Assembly (NCBI GenBank): GCA_937899725.1 | Contig: CALCCA010000085.1 | Coordinates: 1-37,324, forward strand | Direction: 5' to 3' | Origin: an uncultured Halomicronema sp. | GTDB lineage: Bacteria; Cyanobacteriota; Cyanobacteriia; Phormidesmidales; Phormidesmidaceae | DNA: 37,324 bases | In this document: piece after piece, positions 33,247 through 37,324 of the stretch | Layout: each line of letters starts with the position of its first letter | How positions within the stretch are numbered: the first letter of the stretch is position 1 | Translations under genes and position numbers: made by a program | The notes under the pieces: generated by a model | What the model was told of the DNA's origin: nothing | Databases searched by the model: none | The model's input: only the letters and a program-made list of their open reading frames with translations

Positions 33247-36099
33247 ATGCCTGTCAACCGCGATCAAAAATTGAACCTGCTGCGCTCTGTCGATTGGGTC
33301 GTCAACCCGTCGGGCGAAGTGGCGATCGCCAGTGGCGACACGTTAGAGCTGCGCGTCACGTTGATGAACCAGGGCCATCAGGGGGCCGTTTTTGACGTCT
33401 ACCTCGATGAAACGGCAGAGCCCGTGCGCCACTGGTGTCGCGAGTCGTTTCAGCGCTTAGCCCTGGACGCGCAACAGTCGGCGGAGGTAGTCTTTCAGCT
33501 GGAGGTGCCGCTGCAAACCCTGCCCGACGCCTATGAGTATCTGTTGGTGCTCGATGCGCCCCAGCATTACCCAGAAGAAACGCCGCTGCAGCATCAATCA
33601 CGCCTGCGAGTGTTGCCGCCCGTGCAGTCGGCGGAGCAGACCAAAGATCCCACCTTTCGCGTCGTGCCGGAGACAACGCCCACTCAGCCCCTGCTGCTGC
33701 GGCCCGGTCAGCCCTTAGAGTTTCAGGCGGTTGTTCACAATCGCTCGGATCGGGTCGATCGCTTCCGGCTCACCTGCGCCGACCTGCCCGAATCCTGGTA
33801 TCGCATTGTCTACCCCGAGGGGCTGCAAAACCTGGGGCAGGTAATCAGTCGCGACAGCTTACTACTCAACCCCGGGGCCGAAGGGCGCATTCTGCTATTG
33901 TTGCAGCTGCCTGGCGACGTCCCCGCCGGACAACACCTGCCGACGCTGCGACTCCACACCGCCAACCATCCGGATCTGGTGCTGATCGACGTCGCCTATC
34001 TGCAGGTCGCGCCCCACTTTGCCCTTGACTTGCACCTGCGATCGCAACTGAGCCGGGTGCAGACCGGAGCGGGCACCTATGAACTGATACTGGTGAACGG
34101 CAGCAACACGCAGCGCTCCCTCACCTTGACGGCTCAGGAAACCGCCGAAAATCCGGTTTGCACCTATGAGTTAGCGACAGCTGACCTGACGCTGGCACCT
34201 GGTGCTACGACCACGGTGCCGCTGGCGGTGCAGCCGACGCGGCGCTGGCGGCGGCCTTGGTGGGGCCGGGGGTGGGCCATTCCCTTTTATGTAGAAGCGC
34301 AGGACACACTGGCGCTGCGGGCCGATCGTGATCGCGTCGAGGGTGAGCTGCTGTGGGAAGCGCGGCCCTGGTGGCAACGGCTGTTAGCGGTGGCGCTGAT
34401 TATTGGCGGTCTGACGGCCATGGGCTTGCTGATTTGGCTGGCATTTTTTCGTCCCCCGGCGCGGCTACAGGTGGCGGAGCTGGCCGCCGAGGGGGAGCTG
34501 TACGAAGCAGCGCAAAATGACTTTATCCACCTGCGATGGCAAGTCGGGCCACCCAGCGCCATTCGCTCGCTGCAGCTGACGGGGCAGGCACTGTCGGGTG
34601 ATCGCGACCCGGCCCCGCTGACCTACGATCTGAGCGACGGCCTACCCCCCGAACTGCAAGATATTTGCACGATCACTCGGCGCTGGCTCACCTGTCGCTT
34701 TGTGCGCACCGATGCTCGTCAGCCCGGTGACTATCGCTTTGAGCTAACGGCTCTGCCGCGCCAAACCAGCCAAGCGATCGCCACGGCCGAGAGCGAGTCG
34801 ATCACCATCAACCCACTGCCCGACCCGCAAATTGCCCGGCTGACCAGTCAGCTCATGGCCTGGAAGCCGCGCCCCGACATTGCTACGGCAAACCGCTCGC
34901 CGCGATCGGCCTCTCTGGCGAATCCGTTGGCGGCGTTTCCCTGGTTGTTTCAAGGGGCGATCGCGCCGATTAATCTGGCGCAGCTGCCGGATCAGATTTT
35001 GGTATTAGCCTGGCAGATTGCCCATCCGGGGCAGCTCACCCAGCTCGAACTCACGGGGCGGGCGGCGGATAGCAGCCGCGATCTGCCCACGCTCACCTGG
35101 CCATTGGCGGCCGGACTGCCCGAAGAACTGCAGCCGTTTTGTCAGGTGAGCGATCAACAATTGAGCTGCCAGCGATTTCCTGCGGCGGTGCAGGCGGGTG
35201 AATACGTTTTTGAGCTGGCCGCCCGCTATGGCATCACCGCCGATGACCCAGTGGGCACCGTGCTGACGGCAGCGACCGATCCGCTGCAGCTGGTAGCGCC
35301 CCCCGCGCCCGAAATCTTGGCCTTCGCCCCCGATCGCTTCACCTATGACGCGGGCACCACTGGCCCGCTACGCCTGGGCTGGACGATCTCCCATCCCGGC
35401 CAGCTGCAAACCGTGCGCATTATTGGGCGATCGACCGATGGTCGCGTCAGCGTACCGCCCTTTCAATTCACCTTTAGCGGCGGCATGCCCCCGGCGCTGG
35501 CCAATTTTTGTCAGCTCAGTGCGACCCAGCTCACCTGCAGCGGTGTCCCGATCGAGTTTGACCAACCCGGTCAGTATCAGTTTGAGTTAGAAGCTGTGGC
35601 GATCGGCACTGGAGGGCAGGCTGCAACCAAGCTGAAGTCAGAACAGATTGATATTGAGGGGAGCACCGCCAATAGTCCCGGCCCGCGGGTGCAGTTCTTT
35701 CGTATTGACGGCCAAAACGCGCCGCCCAAATATACCGTCGCCCTCGACCCCAACGCCCCGGCCCGCGATATTCGCCTGGCCTGGAAAGTGACCGGCACAG
35801 ATTTACAAGTGGAACTCCTGCCTTCCCCCGGCACGGTGCCCGCTGACGCCTTCCTCACCTACGAACTTGGCCCTGGCGAAAAAACGGAAACGCTCACCCT
35901 GCGCGTGACTGATGGTGAAGGACGGCAGGTGCAGCGATCGGTCGTCATTGCAACGACGGTGGCTGCCCCTAGCGCTGCTGCTGAGTCTCTTGGTGCGCCC
36001 GCTGCAGCGCCATCGCCTGCCCCCGTTAATCTGCCCTCATCCGACCGCGATCGCCTCCGCTACCCAGAGCCCAGTAATCCGAGTCCGACCCAACCGTGA
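33247..36099 (+). CDS. Ig-like - TM - triple Ig-like membrane protein of the CIS cluster (950 aa)
   Basis: Residues 1-370 hold Ig-like beta-sandwiches of the CARDB/NEW3 kind (SGDTLELRVTLMNQGHQGAV, RPGQPLEFQAVVHNRSDRVD). One TM helix lies at about 379-401 (LLAVALIIGGLTAMGLLIWL), after an Arg/Trp-rich stretch (TRRWRRPWWGRGW), so the N-terminus is probably inside. The C-terminal part has three homologous repeats of about 120 residues (about 405-530, 575-700, 705-825), each with L-x-W-x(I/V) near the start, G-(L/M)-P-x-x-L in the middle, and a C-x8-C pair (ICTITRRWLTC, FCQVSDQQLSC, FCQLSATQLTC), then a fourth looser domain and a Pro/Ser-rich tail. Paired cysteines suit an oxidising periplasm or thylakoid lumen. 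Last gene of the CIS series in the window; 36100-36335 is non-coding. Confidence 0.8.
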   Translation: MPVNRDQKLNLLRSVDWVVNPSGEVAIASGDTLELRVTLMNQGHQGAVFDVYLDETAEPVRHWCRESFQRLALDAQQSAEVVFQLEVPLQTLPDAYEYLLVLDAPQHYPEETPLQHQSRLRVLPPVQSAEQTKDPTFRVVPETTPTQPLLLRPGQPLEFQAVVHNRSDRVDRFRLTCADLPESWYRIVYPEGLQNLGQVISRDSLLLNPGAEGRILLLLQLPGDVPAGQHLPTLRLHTANHPDLVLIDVAYLQVAPHFALDLHLRSQLSRVQTGAGTYELILVNGSNTQRSLTLTAQETAENPVCTYELATADLTLAPGATTTVPLAVQPTRRWRRPWWGRGWAIPFYVEAQDTLALRADRDRVEGELLWEARPWWQRLLAVALIIGGLTAMGLLIWLAFFRPPARLQVAELAAEGELYEAAQNDFIHLRWQVGPPSAIRSLQLTGQALSGDRDPAPLTYDLSDGLPPELQDICTITRRWLTCRFVRTDARQPGDYRFELTALPRQTSQAIATAESESITINPLPDPQIARLTSQLMAWKPRPDIATANRSPRSASLANPLAAFPWLFQGAIAPINLAQLPDQILVLAWQIAHPGQLTQLELTGRAADSSRDLPTLTWPLAAGLPEELQPFCQVSDQQLSCQRFPAAVQAGEYVFELAARYGITADDPVGTVLTAATDPLQLVAPPAPEILAFAPDRFTYDAGTTGPLRLGWTISHPGQLQTVRIIGRSTDGRVSVPPFQFTFSGGMPPALANFCQLSATQLTCSGVPIEFDQPGQYQFELEAVAIGTGGQAATKLKSEQIDIEGSTANSPGPRVQFFRIDGQNAPPKYTVALDPNAPARDIRLAWKVTGTDLQVELLPSPGTVPADAFLTYELGPGEKTETLTLRVTDGEGRQVQRSVVIATTVAAPSAAAESLGAPAAAPSPAPVNLPSSDRDRLRYPEPSNPSPTQP

Positions 36100-36335
36100 G
36101 GCCATAAGGCCATATTCCATTTGGGCTATTCACAAACCGCACCTGTTGGCCGGGCAAATTTGAGGTCGGTAAGGTCGGAGTGTTTGCCGCTTGGGGAAAC
36201 GACTCCAGGTCATTCTGGATGAACGATGAGCATATAACCAACCGTCTTGGGATTCTGATGTCGAATAAACAATCATGCTGCCAAGAAGCTTCAGCAAGAG
36301 GTTGACAGAAACAAATTCTATGAGCAGATTTAAAT

Positions 36336-36356
36336 AGTTCAAATTTTGAACCTTTC
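36336..36356. promoter_or_regulatory. Probable MarR operator 1
   Basis: A near-perfect palindrome GTTCAAATTTTGAAC followed by CTTTC, ending 15 nt before the GTG of the MarR gene. A TTGACA at 36302-36307 could be a -35 box, though no -10 box at good spacing is clear. The same arrangement recurs at 36844-36864 before the SDR gene, which supports MarR autoregulation and control of the SDR. Confidence 0.7.
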
Positions 36357-36371
36357 GACGACTGAAGCAAC

Positions 36372-36821
36372 GTGGGCAAAGCAGACGAACTGACAAAGTA
36401 TATTGCCATGCTTGCTGACCTTTTTGAGGTGGCGCAGGCGAGTTCAGGTGAAGCAGTTAGCATCAATAAGCAAGAATGTCGTGTCATCAATATGGTGGGA
36501 CAGTATCAACCGCTCATGATGCGTGAGATTGCCGAAAGAGCGAAACTCAGTATCACTAACACGACTGGAATTGTCGATAAGTTAGTCAAAAGGAAGTATC
36601 TGCGCCGCGATCGCTCCGATGAAGATAGACGCATAGTGAGGATTTTTCTGACATCCGAAGGAGAGAAAATTTATACGATGGAGATTGAGAATTACCGGCG
36701 GGTTAGTCAAGCCATTCTGAATGGTTTAGAAGAACCAGAACAACAAGAGATGCTGCGAATGATGCAAAAAGTAGCCGTGCATCTTAATCGTCAGAAAGCT
36801 GAACTGTTGAAAAATTTGTAG
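36372..36821 (+). CDS. MarR family transcriptional regulator
   Basis: A 149-residue winged-helix protein: QECRVINMVGQYQPLMMREI (helices before the HTH), AERAKLSITNTTGIVDKLVK (recognition helix), KRKYLRRDRSDEDRRIVRIF (wing with the DxR motif), then a long C-terminal dimer helix. Members sense small ligands, often phenolics or oxidants, and repress adjacent genes. The start is a GTG; an ATG at 36408 would cut into the first helix. Twin operators lie before this gene and before the downstream SDR gene, so it should control both. With the SDR interrupted, part of its regulon is lost. Confidence 0.9.
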   Translation: MGKADELTKYIAMLADLFEVAQASSGEAVSINKQECRVINMVGQYQPLMMREIAERAKLSITNTTGIVDKLVKRKYLRRDRSDEDRRIVRIFLTSEGEKIYTMEIENYRRVSQAILNGLEEPEQQEMLRMMQKVAVHLNRQKAELLKNL

Positions 36822-36843
36822 GGACTATTTTTTTGGGCCATAA

Positions 36844-36864
36844 AGTTCAAAAAATGAACCTTTC
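36844..36864. promoter_or_regulatory. Probable MarR operator 2, before the SDR gene
   Basis: GTTCAAAAAATGAAC followed by CTTTC, matching operator 1 in 18 of 21 positions. It lies 45 nt before the SDR start codon. Confidence 0.7.
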
Positions 36865-36908
36865 AAAATGTGAGTTTTATGGTCAACCAACCAACACAGG
36901 AGAAAACC

Positions 36909-37013
36909 ATGCAGTACTACGTTGGGAAAACTGCTCTGATTACTGGCGCCTCCAGTGGCATCGGAGAATCATTTGCTTATGAATTGGCAGAACGAAAAAT
37001 GAACCTTGTTCTG
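36909..37013 (+). pseudogene. SDR family oxidoreductase, cut after 35 residues by an IS fragment
   Basis: A good ribosome-binding site (CAGGAG) stands 6-7 nt before this ATG; an in-frame GTG at 36870 is less likely. The product opens MQYYVGKTALITGASSGIGE and continues SFAYELAERKMNLVL, the NAD(P)-binding T-G-x3-G-x-G start of short-chain dehydrogenases of the YdfG/DltE type (normally about 250 residues). After NLVL the sequence is IS-derived and stops at 37070. The fragment lacks the catalytic S-Y-K and cannot be active. The DNA past 37297 may be the continuation (GTGGTCGAAAGT is close to what V-A-R-S would need), but too little is visible. Confidence 0.75.
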
Positions 37014-37297
37014 AGAGGATGTTTGAGAATTCCTCCGAGGTATCGAATTAGGCTAAGCGCCTCACCATAATCCGAATCATCGCGAGGTAAATGAACGCCT
37101 CACTCGTTTCGGGCAAGACCTCATAATCTTTGCTCAAGCGTCGATAGCGGTTAAACCAGCCAAAGGTGCGCTCCACCTTCCACCGCTTTTTCAGCAAGAC
37201 AAACCCTTGCGCGGCTTCCGGTCGCAGGACGACCCAAATGACCCAGCGCAGCGTGTCAATGGCCCACTGGTATAGCAATCCGCATAAAGGTCTAATC
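37014..37297 (-). mobile_element. Remnant of an IS5-family insertion sequence in the SDR gene
   Basis: Starts about GAGAGGATGTTTGAG, where the SDR frame breaks, and contains only the C-terminal end of a transposase. The other limit is set at the GGTCTAATC motif, which recurs near the left end of the window. At under 300 bp it is far shorter than an intact IS5-type element (about 850-1300 bp), so it is internally deleted or joined to another element. The boundaries are estimates. Confidence 0.55.
37048..37278 (-). pseudogene. IS5-family transposase, C-terminal fragment (76 aa)
   Basis: Reads from a [23 protein letters not shown], then [40 protein letters not shown] and [14 protein letters not shown]-x-VERTF-x-W and RRLSKDYE-x-LPETSEA are hallmarks of the DDE transposase C-terminus in the IS5 group (IS1031/IS427 type); the Glu of VERTF is the catalytic E. 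The preceding catalytic domain is missing; five codons upstream there is already a stop. Inactive alone. Confidence 0.85.
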
Positions 37298-37324
37298 GGT
37301 TAAAGTGGTCGAAAGTTTAGAGCA

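Noticed and set aside
1-37324. tRNA, rRNA or riboswitch genes
   Set aside because: No tRNA-like cloverleaf, rRNA segment or known riboswitch core was recognised on either strand.

Overview
The window looks like a chromosomal piece of a filamentous or Leptolyngbya/Phormidium-like cyanobacterium. The octamer GCGATCGC (the cyanobacterial HIP1 palindrome) occurs throughout, Uma2 (DUF820) genes are present, and the genes that can be named are typical of cyanobacteria. Assignments rest on motif recognition by eye; no searches were run.

Layout. 1-5400 is an accessory region: a truncated Uma2 gene, a 58-aa secreted single-EF-hand protein, an exported DUF945/AsmA-like protein, an AT-rich two-gene operon (TIR-domain protein plus KGGVGR-type ATPase) that looks like an immune or conflict module, and two tiny minus-strand genes, one broken. 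At 5393-5750 lies a partial copy of the start of a gene further right; both copies begin and end at HIP1 octamers. 6135-9728 is a two-gene signalling operon: an ethylene-receptor-like histidine kinase and a REC-PAS-GGDEF-EAL regulator. 9729-10228 is non-coding with a possible MITE.

10318-36099 is the core: a cluster on one strand for a contractile-injection-system (CIS) / phage-tail-like particle. It encodes a T4 gp19-like tube protein, a CIS_tube (Afp7-like) protein, a VgrG-like spike, a gp25-like protein, a baseplate J-like wedge, and a tail-protein-I-like protein. Mixed in are a 1746-aa Pro/Ser/Thr/Ala-rich giant and four membrane proteins: a pseudokinase-TM-substrate-binding protein, a TM-Cache-TM-HAMP-cNMP-binding protein, an Ig-TM-WD40 protein and an Ig-TM-Ig protein. 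No sheath, PAAR tip, tape measure, AAA+ ATPase or terminal cap is seen here. The cluster is interrupted at about 22020-23316 by a gene relic and a second Uma2 gene.

How the genes may work together (inference): two membrane proteins carry N-terminal Ig-like modules resembling the one at the front of the tail-I baseplate protein, followed by a TM segment and a C-terminal domain predicted outside the cytoplasm. This fits a membrane-anchored CIS, as described for thylakoid-anchored CIS of multicellular cyanobacteria, with added sensory parts. The tube-end protein carries a calcium-type beta/gamma-crystallin domain where relatives usually have LysM.

36300-37324 holds a MarR regulator, two near-identical palindromic operators, and an SDR gene cut by an IS5-like fragment. 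Both window ends carry a related 22-nt motif next to a broken gene, so the ends may lie in copies of a mobile element.
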